Source of the DNA: JACWAE01 sp963847595
Lineage (GTDB): Bacteria > Chloroflexota > Dehalococcoidia > SZUA-161
Direction of reading: 5' to 3'
Assembly: GCA_963847595.1 (NCBI GenBank)
Contig: CAWKAJ010000002.1
Span: forward strand, 868,001-932,000
DNA: 64,000 nucleotides
Shown here piece by piece: positions 9,214 through 17,891 of this stretch. Under the pieces are notes generated by a model. It saw only the letters and a program-made list of their open reading frames with translations. It searched no databases and was not told the DNA's origin. Each line of letters opens with the position of its first letter. The first letter of the stretch is position 1. The position numbers were made by a program, and so were the translations under genes.

Positions 9214-9316
9214 TAAATACCTATCCGCTATATCTGATTATGCTGGGGAGCCATTAGGCAAATAGTAACCGGTAAAGATATTGATATCGCTTCTGAACTG
9301 GGCCCTCAAATGTATA

Positions 9317-9568
9317 CTATTTTACTTTCCTGTAATATTCTGAATTAAATCTGATTTCCTCAGCTAGCAGTGCGTTGACGTCCTCCAGTCTGAACCTTCG
9401 ATCGCCACGAGGGCCAACTCGGTATGCACTAATTATTCCCTGCTCACTCCATCTTCTCAGCGTGTTACAATGGACGCAGAGAATTCGGCATGCTTCTCCG
9501 GTCCTGAGCATCCTACCTGTTTGGTCTCTATTGCCATTTCTTGTCTGTGTTGTCCCCTTGGTAACCAT
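9317..9568 (-). CDS. MerR/excisionase-type helix-turn-helix protein
   Basis: An 83-residue protein with a single winged-helix DNA-binding domain: MLRTGEACRILCVHCNTLRRWSEQGIISAYRVGPRGDRRF matches the MerR-like pattern of two helices, a WSEQGII turn and an R-x-Y-R-V-x-x-x-G-x-R-R-F wing. The ATG follows AGGAG at 5-base spacing; a GTG two codons upstream is in frame. No effector domain is present, as in excisionase-like or small regulator proteins. Targets unknown. Confidence 0.75.
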   Translation of the reverse strand: MVTKGTTQTRNGNRDQTGRMLRTGEACRILCVHCNTLRRWSEQGIISAYRVGPRGDRRFRLEDVNALLAEEIRFNSEYYRKVK

Positions 9569-9918
9569 GATCACTCCTGTCTAGCAACATTCCCGCTCGG
9601 TTGATTTTTGTACAAATCTTGATCGCTCGGGAATATTGAGAACATGGCTTCTACCATGATAACCAATCAATTAACGAATAATCCTTCATAGTCGCAATAT
9701 ATCATGCTGACATGAAAAAGTTGTTAAAATAGGGTTAAGTCAACATTAATATGCAGATACATTGCAGAAACCAACGGATTGGGCATAGCCTCTGATTTCA
9801 GCATTACGCGCAGACGTTTTTCAGCGTGGACAACAGGAGGCTCTTAGAGGGATGTCGCTGGTCATTTGCTAAGCCGGAGAGCAATATGTCAATAGATATA
9901 TTCCAGGCATATTACCCT

Positions 9919-12549
9919 TTATACCGGCGTTGCCAAAATATATCCTACTCCGACCTTTGTAAGGATGAGCTTAGGATTGCCAGGATCGGCCTCAAGCTTC
10001 TCTCTTAAATGCCGTATATATACCCTCAGGCTATCAGTAGCGCCGGGATGATCCTCTCCCCAGATTACTTCGACAAGTCTCGAATGGGTGACTACATGAC
10101 CCGCGTTTTCCATCAGGTGATACATAATGCGACCCTCGATGAGTGTAAGACTTATATCCTTGCCTCCATATGTAAGTTGGAATGTGGAGGGGTCTAGCTG
10201 CAATGGGCCGCAAACTACAGGAGCCTCTTGGTCAGGAGAGATTTGCTTGCGCAACTGAACTTTAAGGCGAGATAGTAACTCCAGCTGTCTGAAAGGCTTG
10301 ACTATATAGTCGTCAGCCCCCCACTCTAAACCCCTGATTATATCGTCCTCGTCCCCTCTCACAGTCAGGATTACGATTGGTACCGAAGAAAAAAGGCGGA
10401 TCTGCCTCAGAACCTCATAGCCGTCCATGTCGGGAAGGCCGAGGTCTAGGATCACAAGGTCCGGTTTCTCATCCTCGACCAGATCCAGTCCTTCCTCTCC
10501 AAGGCTTGCCGATATAAGTTGAGCCTCAGGCCAGCGCATCTGAAATGCTAGCCGAATTAGACTCACTATGGTGTCATCATCCTCAATAATCAACACTTTC
10601 CATAGTTTAGCTCCTGCGTCTGTCTCCACAGCCGGTTTTTCAGCCGTCTCCAATGGCAGTGAGAAGCCAAATGTAGAGCCTTTGCCCGGACTACTTTTCA
10701 CCCATATCCGGCCATTTTGCAACTCGACAAGCATCTTACATAAAGCGAGCCCTACGCCCAATCCCTTTGAAGTGTCAGTCTGCAGGCGATGATATGGTTG
10801 GAAGAGATATTTCTGGTCTTCTTTAGATATACCACGGCCTGTATCCTGAACCTCAACGACAATTGTGGAATTCCTCTGCTTCGCCTTAAGCTTGACACTT
10901 CCGCCCACTGCAGTGAATTTGAGCGCATTGTTGACAAGGTTGGTCACTACTTGCTGAAGTCGAGCCGCATCCGCCCGAACCCGGGGAAGCGAGGCAGGTA
11001 GCATAAGCACCAGGGATTGTCCACGCCTTGAAGCTAAGGGAGTCATGCTTTCGGCCGTCTCCCGAAGTAGCTGCAATATGTCGACCCAGTCTAGTTTTAC
11101 CTGGAGCATACCCACTTCGCCTCTTGCAAGATCGAGCAGCTCATCGATTCTACTCCCCAGGTTTGAGGCTCCCTGTCGAATGTTCTTCGCCAATGTCTGC
11201 AACGGCTCTTCGTGGAGTTCGGAAACTAGCAGGTCTGCAGCTGCCAGCACCGAAGTGAGAGGTGTCTTTAGCTCGTGAGCAAGAGCACGGGTGAACTCCA
11301 CCCTTCTTTTCATTTCCTCTTCGAGTTGATGCCTTAATTCCTTTTCCTGTTGATAGAGCTGATGCAGCTGCTCCTCCGCCTGCCTGCGTTCCGTGATATC
11401 ACGTATGTTTGCTACGACACCCTTTACAGCAGGGTTATTGAGCAGGTTTTGGCCCACTACTTCAACGGTACGCAACGAGCCATTCTTATGCCAAACGCGT
11501 AGTTCATCGCGTACATTCACACCCGGCTTTTGAATCAGTTCAGTGAAAGTCTTGGACACCCTTCTCAAGTCATCTGCATGAACATGCTCAAACGGGCTCT
11601 TGCCTATATACTCAACCAGTTTGTATCCCAATAGACGTTCAAATGACGGGCTTTCATAGGAAACCAGTCCCTTAGCATCTATAATTACCATAGCTTCCAG
11701 AGAGTTTTCGATGAGAGCCCTAAAATGTTCTTCACTGCGTAATAGCGCTTCTTGCATACTCTTCTGTTCAGTTATATCACGGAAATTGGCGACTACTCCT
11801 GCTACAGCGGGGTTATCGAGAAGATTCTTGCCTATAACTTCAATAGTCCGCCATGACCCATCTGCGTGGCGCGCCCGTATTTCATACCGAATCGTGAGAC
11901 CCGGATTCTGGATCAACCTAGTAAATGCGTCGGTGGCTTTCGGTAAATCTTCAGGGTGCACGAAATCAAAAGAACTTCTGCCTATATCATCGTATATTTT
12001 GTAACCAAACACCCGTTCGATAGATGCTGTTTTGTTGCGGATAGCTCCATTGCCATTAATAACCACCATGCCATCTGAAGCGTTCTCAATGAGAGCATTA
12101 TAGTAATTTTCCGTGCGTTGCAACTGCTTCTGAGCTTTTGTGAGTTCCGTAACATCGTTAACTACCAGGCCAATGCAATTCTGCATCCTGATTGCCTTTA
12201 TGTTCAGGCGCTTCTCGCCATCCTTCGTGGTCAGGACAATGTAGCCTGCCTTGAAGGATCCCCCTGATTCCAATAATCTCAGGAGCTTGCGATGAATAGG
12301 CGACTCTCTGATACTTGGTATTATTTCCAGCAAGTTCTTAGTACGGCCTGATTTTTGAGTCTTTGGGGATAGGCCTAGCAGTTTCTGGGCCGCGGGGTTT
12401 GTCATCAGAAGATCGAGGTTCTTATCGAGTAAGAGCAATGCATCTGACAATACTTCTGCCAGTTGGCTGAGTCCATTAATAAACTCTCTTGTCGCCGGGG
12501 CATTAACGTGCCGCGATTTACTGGGAACGGCTCCGTTTCTTTTCCTCAT
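9919..12549 (-). CDS. Histidine kinase fused to an OmpR-type response regulator (PAS x3-HisKA-HATPase-REC-wHTH)
   Basis: An 876-residue single-chain signalling protein with no membrane segment, so probably cytosolic. Order by residue: PAS-like region 25-135; PAS 145-262; PAS 270-387; coiled linker 388-415; HisKA with LAHELKTPL (His 425); HATPase with N box NLVNNALKF (534-545), DTGRGIS and GLGVGLAL; receiver domain 650-765 with IEDDD, phospho-Asp 702 in VILDLGLPD and Lys 751; winged helix 775-872 ending LTKVGVGYILATPV. The whole relay from sensing to DNA binding is on one chain, unlike ordinary hybrid kinases, which lack the output domain. GAGG precedes the ATG. It is divergent from the extracellular protease cluster, a possible target. 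That link is inference. Confidence 0.92.
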   Translation of the reverse strand: MRKRNGAVPSKSRHVNAPATREFINGLSQLAEVLSDALLLLDKNLDLLMTNPAAQKLLGLSPKTQKSGRTKNLLEIIPSIRESPIHRKLLRLLESGGSFKAGYIVLTTKDGEKRLNIKAIRMQNCIGLVVNDVTELTKAQKQLQRTENYYNALIENASDGMVVINGNGAIRNKTASIERVFGYKIYDDIGRSSFDFVHPEDLPKATDAFTRLIQNPGLTIRYEIRARHADGSWRTIEVIGKNLLDNPAVAGVVANFRDITEQKSMQEALLRSEEHFRALIENSLEAMVIIDAKGLVSYESPSFERLLGYKLVEYIGKSPFEHVHADDLRRVSKTFTELIQKPGVNVRDELRVWHKNGSLRTVEVVGQNLLNNPAVKGVVANIRDITERRQAEEQLHQLYQQEKELRHQLEEEMKRRVEFTRALAHELKTPLTSVLAAADLLVSELHEEPLQTLAKNIRQGASNLGSRIDELLDLARGEVGMLQVKLDWVDILQLLRETAESMTPLASRRGQSLVLMLPASLPRVRADAARLQQVVTNLVNNALKFTAVGGSVKLKAKQRNSTIVVEVQDTGRGISKEDQKYLFQPYHRLQTDTSKGLGVGLALCKMLVELQNGRIWVKSSPGKGSTFGFSLPLETAEKPAVETDAGAKLWKVLIIEDDDTIVSLIRLAFQMRWPEAQLISASLGEEGLDLVEDEKPDLVILDLGLPDMDGYEVLRQIRLFSSVPIVILTVRGDEDDIIRGLEWGADDYIVKPFRQLELLSRLKVQLRKQISPDQEAPVVCGPLQLDPSTFQLTYGGKDISLTLIEGRIMYHLMENAGHVVTHSRLVEVIWGEDHPGATDSLRVYIRHLREKLEADPGNPKLILTKVGVGYILATPV

Positions 12550-12604
12550 GTATCGCCTCGTTGAATCGGTGTGATGAGACTGAAATGCAGGGGCTAAGTA
12601 TCAC

Positions 12605-12730
12605 CTACGGAGCAGACCCCACGGCAATCCACTGCACCGAGGCATTGGAAACCCCGGCGCCATTGTGGTCTATACTCAGCGTCAGCGCAACTATCAGAAG
12701 CAGTACAGCCAGAAATGCTAAGCGTTTCAC
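12605..12730 (-). CDS. Putative small secreted or membrane peptide (41 aa)
   Basis: A GTG-started ORF behind AAAGGGGAAGAA encodes MKRLAFLAVLLLIVALTLS followed by a short polar tail ending VQWIAVGSAP. The N-terminus is a textbook signal peptide or single transmembrane helix. It ends 55 bases before the sensor-kinase gene on the same strand, so it may be co-transcribed and could act as an extracellular signal or a sensor partner. The evidence is limited to the ribosome site, the hydrophobic segment and the position. Confidence 0.45.
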   Translation of the reverse strand: MKRLAFLAVLLLIVALTLSIDHNGAGVSNASVQWIAVGSAP

Positions 12731-12950
12731 TTCTTCCCCTTTCTAGCTTCGGTCCGAGGACAAGTTAAATCAGCCCAGAACATCTTGCCTCACAGCCAGC
12801 ATCTTGTCAAGCTTGGCACAGCGCAAATCAGGACTCGCGTAGTGGGTTTTGTAAGACGTGTCCAGCCGAACCACGCTGGGTGAAATCTAAAAGAAACCTA
12901 CCTTGCAGCAAGGAATTTACCAAACTATCGGTCAGTACTAACTATCTATC

Positions 12951-12966
12951 CCCCAAGTTACCATTC
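12951..12966 (+). promoter_or_regulatory. 16-base motif shared upstream of two extracellular-protein genes
   Basis: CCCCAAGTTACCATTC lies about 100 bases before the protease start. A 15/16 match (CCCCAACTTACCATTC) lies upstream of the cohesin gene at 15703. Each is followed by a TTTTGGGTNATT block. The repeated pair suggests a common regulator site, though part of it could be an old duplication. Confidence 0.4.
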
Positions 12967-13066
12967 TCTACACACAAAATGAACTTTTGGGTTATTCCAA
13001 ACTACATTATGTGGCCTTACCATGATTTTGTATCATGAAAGCCCACTCATAGAACAGGATGTGATT

Positions 13067-15088
13067 ATGCGAGATGGTTTCGAGATGAAGCTGGTGTGGA
13101 AACTCTCAACCTTTGCTATTGTACTTGGTTTTCTGTTCAGCCTGATAGCCTTTGTTCCCTTCGTGTCAGCCGATAACGGGCAGAGTAGTAACACGCTTCC
13201 GGAACGTCTGCTGGTTCAATTTCAGCCGGGCACAAGCTTGAATGACATGGCTCAGGTGAACAAGCGGGAAGGCACTAGTGCTGAAGCGACACTCTCCCAA
13301 ATTGGAGTTCAAGTAGTTACAATTCCCAGTGGGCAGCAGGCCTCCAAGATGGCATCTTACAGGTCGCAGAAAGAGGTGCGTTATGTGGAGGTTGATAGTG
13401 TAGCTCAGGCTGCGGATGTCCCCAATGACCCATATTTTAACTTGCAGTGGGGACTGACAAAAGTTCAAGCTCCGCAGGCTTGGGACATAACCAAAGGTAG
13501 TCCAAACGTTATTATCGCTATCCTTGATACCGGCATCGATGTAACTCATCCCGATTTAGCAGGAAAGGTAGTATCCAGTGTCAATTTCACCGATAGCAGC
13601 ACGCCTTATGCCAACGGTCAAAGCCACGGCACGCATGTCGCCGGCATCGCTGCCGCCACAACCAACAACGGCGTGGGCATAGCCGGTTTGGGCCGTAATT
13701 CGAGCCTGATGAATGTTAAGGTGCTCGACGATAACGGCTACGGTTATTATTCGTGGATCGCCCAGGGCATTATCTGGGCAGCAGATAATGGAGCCGATGT
13801 GATTAATCTCAGCCTCGGCGGAAGCACCGCTTCGACAACCCTCGAGGATGCAGTGAACTATGCCTGGAGCAAGGGAGCGGTAGTAGTAGCAGCAGCCGGC
13901 AACAATGGCAGCACCTCCGCTTTCTACCCGGCTGATTGCACCAATTGTATATCGGTTGCTGCTACCGATTCTAACGATGCTCTGGCATCATGGTCAAATT
14001 ACGGTAGCTGGGTGGACGTGGCTGCTCCCGGAGTATCTATCTACTCCTGCATACCAGACGATCAATACGGTTATATGTCTGGAACCTCGATGTCTTCTCC
14101 TTTTGTGGCTGGCCTGTGCGGCCTGGTCTTCTCTGTGGCGAGCGATACCAACGGTAATGGTCAGATCAACGATGAGGTAAAGTCTGCGGTAGAAACAAGC
14201 TGTGACAATGTAGGCATCGATGTAGCTTATGGCCGCATCAATGCTTACCGCGCAGTCCAACTGGCTTCCACCATCTCAACACCTACACCGACGCCAACGC
14301 CTACACCGATGCCGACACCTACACCCACGCCGACGCCTACTCCTACACCGACGCCAACACCTACGCCGACGCCTACTCCTACACCGACGCCAACGCCTAC
14401 ACCGATGCCGACACCTACGCCTACACCGACGCCGACGCCTACTCCTACACCGACGCCAACGCCTACACCGATGCCGACACCTACGCCGACGCCAACACCT
14501 ACGCCGACGCCAACACCTACGCCGACGCCTACACCTACGCCGACGCCTACACCTACGCCGACGCCTACACCACGCCGACGCCCACGCCGACGCCTACGCC
14601 GACACCTACGCCTACGCCTACGCCTACGCCGACACCTACGCCTACGCCCACGCCAACACCTACGCCGACGCCTACGCCTACGCCAACACCTACGCCTACA
14701 CCAACACCTACGCCTACGCCCACGCCAACACCTACGCCGACGCCTACGCCGACACCCACACCGACACCTACGCCTACGCCTACACCAACACCTACGCCTA
14801 CGCCCACGCCAACACCTACGCCGACGCCTACGCCGACACCCACACCGACACCTACGCCTACGCCCAGGCCGACAGCTACGCCTACACCTACGCCTACGCC
14901 TACGCCTACACCTACGCCGACGCCTACGCCCACGCCCACGCCAACACCTACGCCGACGCCCACGCCAACACCTACGCCGACGCCCACGCCAACACCTACG
15001 CCGACGCCTACACCCACACCTGTGCCAACACCTACACCCACACCTGTGCCAACACCTACACCCACACCCATGCCGCCAATCACAGTGA
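13067..15088 (+). CDS. Secreted subtilisin-like (S8) protease, frame lost in Thr-Pro linker
   Basis: Extracellular serine protease. Residues 8-35 are a signal peptide (VLGFLFSLIAFVPFVSA). Residues 45-115 look like an I9-type propeptide, followed by the S8 catalytic domain with Asp154 (AILDTGIDVTHPD), His187 (SHGTHVAG) and Ser341 (SGTSMSSPFVAG). A long Thr-Pro linker starts near residue 400. At 14571/14572 one base is missing from the repeat. The frame as given then runs into an Arg-rich tail to 15088, while the Thr-Pro frame continues into the cohesin-dockerin ORF (15022-15651). The intact product would be protease-linker-cohesin-dockerin. ATG chosen because AGGAT precedes it; the frame is open 15 codons upstream. 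Confidence 0.88.
   Translation: MRDGFEMKLVWKLSTFAIVLGFLFSLIAFVPFVSADNGQSSNTLPERLLVQFQPGTSLNDMAQVNKREGTSAEATLSQIGVQVVTIPSGQQASKMASYRSQKEVRYVEVDSVAQAADVPNDPYFNLQWGLTKVQAPQAWDITKGSPNVIIAILDTGIDVTHPDLAGKVVSSVNFTDSSTPYANGQSHGTHVAGIAAATTNNGVGIAGLGRNSSLMNVKVLDDNGYGYYSWIAQGIIWAADNGADVINLSLGGSTASTTLEDAVNYAWSKGAVVVAAAGNNGSTSAFYPADCTNCISVAATDSNDALASWSNYGSWVDVAAPGVSIYSCIPDDQYGYMSGTSMSSPFVAGLCGLVFSVASDTNGNGQINDEVKSAVETSCDNVGIDVAYGRINAYRAVQLASTISTPTPTPTPTPMPTPTPTPTPTPTPTPTPTPTPTPTPTPTPTPMPTPTPTPTPTPTPTPTPTPTPMPTPTPTPTPTPTPTPTPTPTPTPTPTPTPTPTPRRRPRRRLRRHLRLRLRLRRHLRLRPRQHLRRRLRLRQHLRLHQHLRLRPRQHLRRRLRRHPHRHLRLRLHQHLRLRPRQHLRRRLRRHPHRHLRLRPGRQLRLHLRLRLRLHLRRRLRPRPRQHLRRRPRQHLRRRPRQHLRRRLHPHLCQHLHPHLCQHLHPHPCRQSQ
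14277..15072 (+). repeat. Thr-Pro codon repeat tract (~800 bp)
   Basis: A low-complexity array of six-base units (ACGCCG, ACGCCT, ACACCT, ACACCG variants) coding for (TP)n with occasional MP or VP. Several frames on both strands are open through it. A missing base after 14571 shifts the frame. Repeats of this kind are prone to slippage and to assembly error. Confidence 0.95.
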
Positions 15089-15651
15089 GCATGGATGCCC
15101 CTGATTTTGTAGCTCAAGATTCCGTCTTCGTCGCGAGAGTCAATGTGACTGGATTAACAGGTTCCTATTCTGCTAACTATGAGATTGTCTTCAATCCCAG
15201 TGTATTTGAGGTGGGAAATATCACAGATGGGCAAATAGATGGTAACCTGACCCCAGTTGAAACATGGCAGGCAATCACTCCCGGAGTGATAAGAGTCGTA
15301 CAAAGCGCCCCAGAGCTTTACGGGGGGAATGGCTCCGGATACATAGCGGAGTTGCAGTTCCATGTTATTGGTTCAGACGGTAACTCCAGCGAGATTAACT
15401 TCTCAAACGGAGTATTTAATGACGTTAACGCAAATCAGGTGCCTTCGACCTGGACCGGAAAAGCCAGCATCGGAGTGTATGAACCCGGCGACGCTAATAA
15501 TGACGGGAGTGTAAACAGCCTCGACATAACCAAAGTAGAGAGGATCATAATGGGGTTAGACAATCGAACCCCGGGCGCCGATGCCAATGGTGATGGCAAC
15601 GTCAACGCGCTTGATATCACACAAATAAAGCTGATTATGATAGGCAAATGA
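15022..15651 (+). CDS. Cohesin and dockerin domains (C-terminal part of the split protease gene)
   Basis: Reads as the 3' part of the gene starting at 13067, in the frame restored by one added base near 14571. After the last Thr-Pro units comes a cohesin-like domain (ITVSMDAPDFVAQDS to FNDVNANQVPSTW, about 130 residues), then a type I dockerin with two calcium loops, DANNDGSVNSLD and DANGDGNVNALD, each followed by an ITK/ITQ helix. Dockerins bind cohesins, so a molecule with both could self-associate or dock to the cohesin protein encoded next. Whether it is translated alone from the internal ATG (15022) is doubtful, as no ribosome site is seen. Confidence 0.85.
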   Translation: MPTPTPTPVPTPTPTPMPPITVSMDAPDFVAQDSVFVARVNVTGLTGSYSANYEIVFNPSVFEVGNITDGQIDGNLTPVETWQAITPGVIRVVQSAPELYGGNGSGYIAELQFHVIGSDGNSSEINFSNGVFNDVNANQVPSTWTGKASIGVYEPGDANNDGSVNSLDITKVERIIMGLDNRTPGADANGDGNVNALDITQIKLIMIGK

Positions 15652-15702
15652 AAGGTCTATACCCCTATCTTGCTGCATGGAAATAGTATCAAACCTAAAC
15701 TG

Positions 15703-15718
15703 CCCCAACTTACCATTC
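15703..15718 (+). promoter_or_regulatory. Second copy of the 16-base upstream motif
   Basis: CCCCAACTTACCATTC, one mismatch from the copy at 12951. It lies about 140 bases before the cohesin gene and is followed at 15767 by GACCTTTTTGGGTGATT, which resembles the block at 12981. Confidence 0.4.
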
Positions 15719-15858
15719 CCCGCTATTAGTACTTTCGTCATATAGCTCGAATATCCTAGTCAAATTTGACCTTTTTGGGTGATTGAGCCCCCGTCACAAA
15801 GTGGCATATACTCGATTCAGGATATATTCGATTTTATAGTAGCCTTGGTAGTGTGCCA

Positions 15859-17100
15859 ATGAGGAAAATGAAGGTAAGAAGAGATCTCTTCCTGACAGTT
15901 GTGATCCTATGCCTGGTCATGGGGTTGACTTCCACTTCTATTGTGCGTGCTCAGGATACTATCACCGTAAGCATCAGTGCACCTGGTGAGGTTGCTGAAG
16001 GCGCTGACTTCATAGCCATGGTCAATATCAACCAGGTGATAAACTTCGATTCTACCGACTATGTTGTCACCTTTGATCCTACCGTCCTCCAAGTGGGGAA
16101 TATCACAGATGGCATCATAGCCGGGACTACCATCCCTGTTGACATGTGGGGGATAATCACACCAGGCACGATAATGGTGATACAGAATGTCCCCGGCCTT
16201 CCTGGAGTGAGCGGCTCCGGGTACCTTGCAGAAATACACTTCCACGTCATTGGCTCAGCCGGTAACACCAGCGATATCGACCTCTCCAATGGCGTGCTAA
16301 GTGACAATTCGGCAAATGAGATACTGGCTACCTGGGTGGGTGCATCTGTTCATGTGTACATCCCGACACCCACGCCGACGCCTACACCTACGCCTATGCC
16401 AACGTCAACGCCTACACCAACGCCGACACCTACGCCTGCACCAACGTCAACTTATGCTCCACCAAGTGGTGGAGGTGGCGGCGGGGGAGGCGGGGGTGGG
16501 GGGGGCATTCCTACGCCAACACGTGCGCCAACGCCAACACCCACGCCGGCGCCAACAGCCGCGCCTGCAGCGACACAGGCACCTGCCCACACAGTCAATA
16601 TAAGCCTGGAAGCTGGCTGGAACCTTTTCTCGTTCAACGTGATTCCGAGCTCATCCAGCACAGAGACTGTGCTCTCTTCCCTAGAAGGGCTGTACACGGT
16701 TGTAGAAACGTTTAGCGGCGAAACCTTATCATATTACTCTGGAAACTCATCTGAAGAGAATACGCTGAATACCCTGGATCCTTACCACGGTTACTGGATC
16801 AAGATGGAGCAGGCAGGTACATTAAGCATAACGGGAACCCCCGTGGCAGCGACTACGCCCCTGTCTCTGCAAGAGGGCTGGAACCTGGTAAGCTACCTTG
16901 CCGATGAGCCGCTCCCTGTGAGCACAGCTCTCTCCTCAATTGACGGCCTTTATACCGCGGTCCTGGGTTACGATGGCCAGGCAGTTTCCTTTTATCCCGC
17001 CCTGCCGCCGGAGATGAACACTCTGGATGTTCTCCGGCCGGCATACGGTTACTGGATCAAGATGAGTGCGCCAGCAACACTGGTCTATCACAGCAGTTGA
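15859..17100 (+). CDS. Secreted cohesin-domain protein with Thr-Pro/Gly linkers and two GWNL...GYWIKM repeats
   Basis: About 413 residues. A signal peptide (LFLTVVILCLVMGLTSTSIVRA) is followed by a cohesin-like domain of about 130 residues with the same landmarks as the neighbouring protein (VGNITDGII, SGSGYLAEIHFHVIGSAG, LSNGVLSD). Next come a Thr-Pro linker, a run of 13 glycines and a second Pro-rich linker. The C-terminal 165 residues hold two copies of a module starting EAGWNLFSFNV / QEGWNLVSYLA and ending HGYWIKM / YGYWIKM. The cohesin may bind the dockerin of the upstream protein. Start uncertain (GTG 15853, ATG 15859 or ATG 15868). Confidence 0.82.
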   Translation: MRKMKVRRDLFLTVVILCLVMGLTSTSIVRAQDTITVSISAPGEVAEGADFIAMVNINQVINFDSTDYVVTFDPTVLQVGNITDGIIAGTTIPVDMWGIITPGTIMVIQNVPGLPGVSGSGYLAEIHFHVIGSAGNTSDIDLSNGVLSDNSANEILATWVGASVHVYIPTPTPTPTPTPMPTSTPTPTPTPTPAPTSTYAPPSGGGGGGGGGGGGGIPTPTRAPTPTPTPAPTAAPAATQAPAHTVNISLEAGWNLFSFNVIPSSSSTETVLSSLEGLYTVVETFSGETLSYYSGNSSEENTLNTLDPYHGYWIKMEQAGTLSITGTPVAATTPLSLQEGWNLVSYLADEPLPVSTALSSIDGLYTAVLGYDGQAVSFYPALPPEMNTLDVLRPAYGYWIKMSAPATLVYHSS

Positions 17101-17116
17101 TGATGGAGAGAACTTC

Positions 17117-17641
17117 ATGCCGAAAATAGAAAAAACCAAGGGGAGAGTAAATCGAAAGCTATTGCTTATTATTGCTCCTGTGTTGCTGGTGATTGTTGCT
17201 ATAGCTATAGCAGCAGTGGTCATACCGGGGAGAGGTGGCAACGGACAACTCTCGCCAGAAGGACCTACCCCTACTGCTTCCACTCCCGACGGCTCATATA
17301 TTCCCGGTACTTTGGCGCCCACAAATAGCTGGATGAACTTCTACGGCCTGGAATGCACTCTTGATGGGCAACCGCTGCCTGTGGGAACTGTAATAACAGT
17401 CCGTGATCCAGAAGGTATGCTCTGCGGTGAGTTCTCGGTCACTCAGGCCGGCCGTTACGGCTTAATGCCGGTGTACGGTGACGAGCTAGCAACCGAAACT
17501 CATGAGGGGGCAGTACCCGGAGATTCACTTGACTTTTACGTCAATGGCATCAAGGCCACAGTAACAGGGCCAGATGAACCTGTGTGGACAGCAATGGGCG
17601 ACTTGAAGCAGGTAAATCTAGCAGCTTCCACTACGCATTGA
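17117..17641 (+). CDS. Membrane-anchored extracellular protein of unknown function
   Basis: A 174-residue protein: short basic N-terminus, one transmembrane helix (LLLIIAPVLLVIVAIAIAAVV), a Pro/Thr-rich spacer, then an extracellular beta-rich domain (DGQPLPVGTVITVRDPEG ... DSLDFYVNGIKATV) resembling carrier or adhesin-type beta sandwiches. It starts 16 bases after the cohesin gene with a GGAGAG ribosome site, so it is likely co-transcribed and may hold the complex at the cell surface. The family is not recognised. Confidence 0.75.
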   Translation: MPKIEKTKGRVNRKLLLIIAPVLLVIVAIAIAAVVIPGRGGNGQLSPEGPTPTASTPDGSYIPGTLAPTNSWMNFYGLECTLDGQPLPVGTVITVRDPEGMLCGEFSVTQAGRYGLMPVYGDELATETHEGAVPGDSLDFYVNGIKATVTGPDEPVWTAMGDLKQVNLAASTTH

Positions 17642-17891
17642 GCCCCATCACAGACGGCAAGCTTCCGAAATATAAGGAGTTTGGAGCTAAAATAGCAACT
17701 CCGATGAAGGCCTAAATTAGAAACAGTTTAGTGATTTACCTCTTAATAAAACCACTCTCAACTCCAGTTTTGCGATTGCATTCTGCATAGGCACAGGTTT
17801 ATAACCGCCTTCTCTTGAGTGCTTAAAGCTATCGGTTTGGGGGGGGATTGGTGACGCTAGCCTCCATCAACTGATATAATAGGCCATAGCC

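Noticed and set aside
9001..9265. Plus-strand ORFs at 8839-9216 and 8936-9265
   Set aside because: They are the complement of a better minus-strand small gene (9052-9213) and have no ribosome sites.
14277..15072. CRISPR-like periodicity
   Set aside because: The repeat is continuous six-base coding DNA with no spacers, and no cas genes are near.
14229..15117. Long ORFs in other frames and on the minus strand across the Thr-Pro tract
   Set aside because: They are Arg/His-, Val-Gly- or Cys-Arg-rich translations of the six-base repeat, with no start signals; only the Thr-Pro frame connects real domains.
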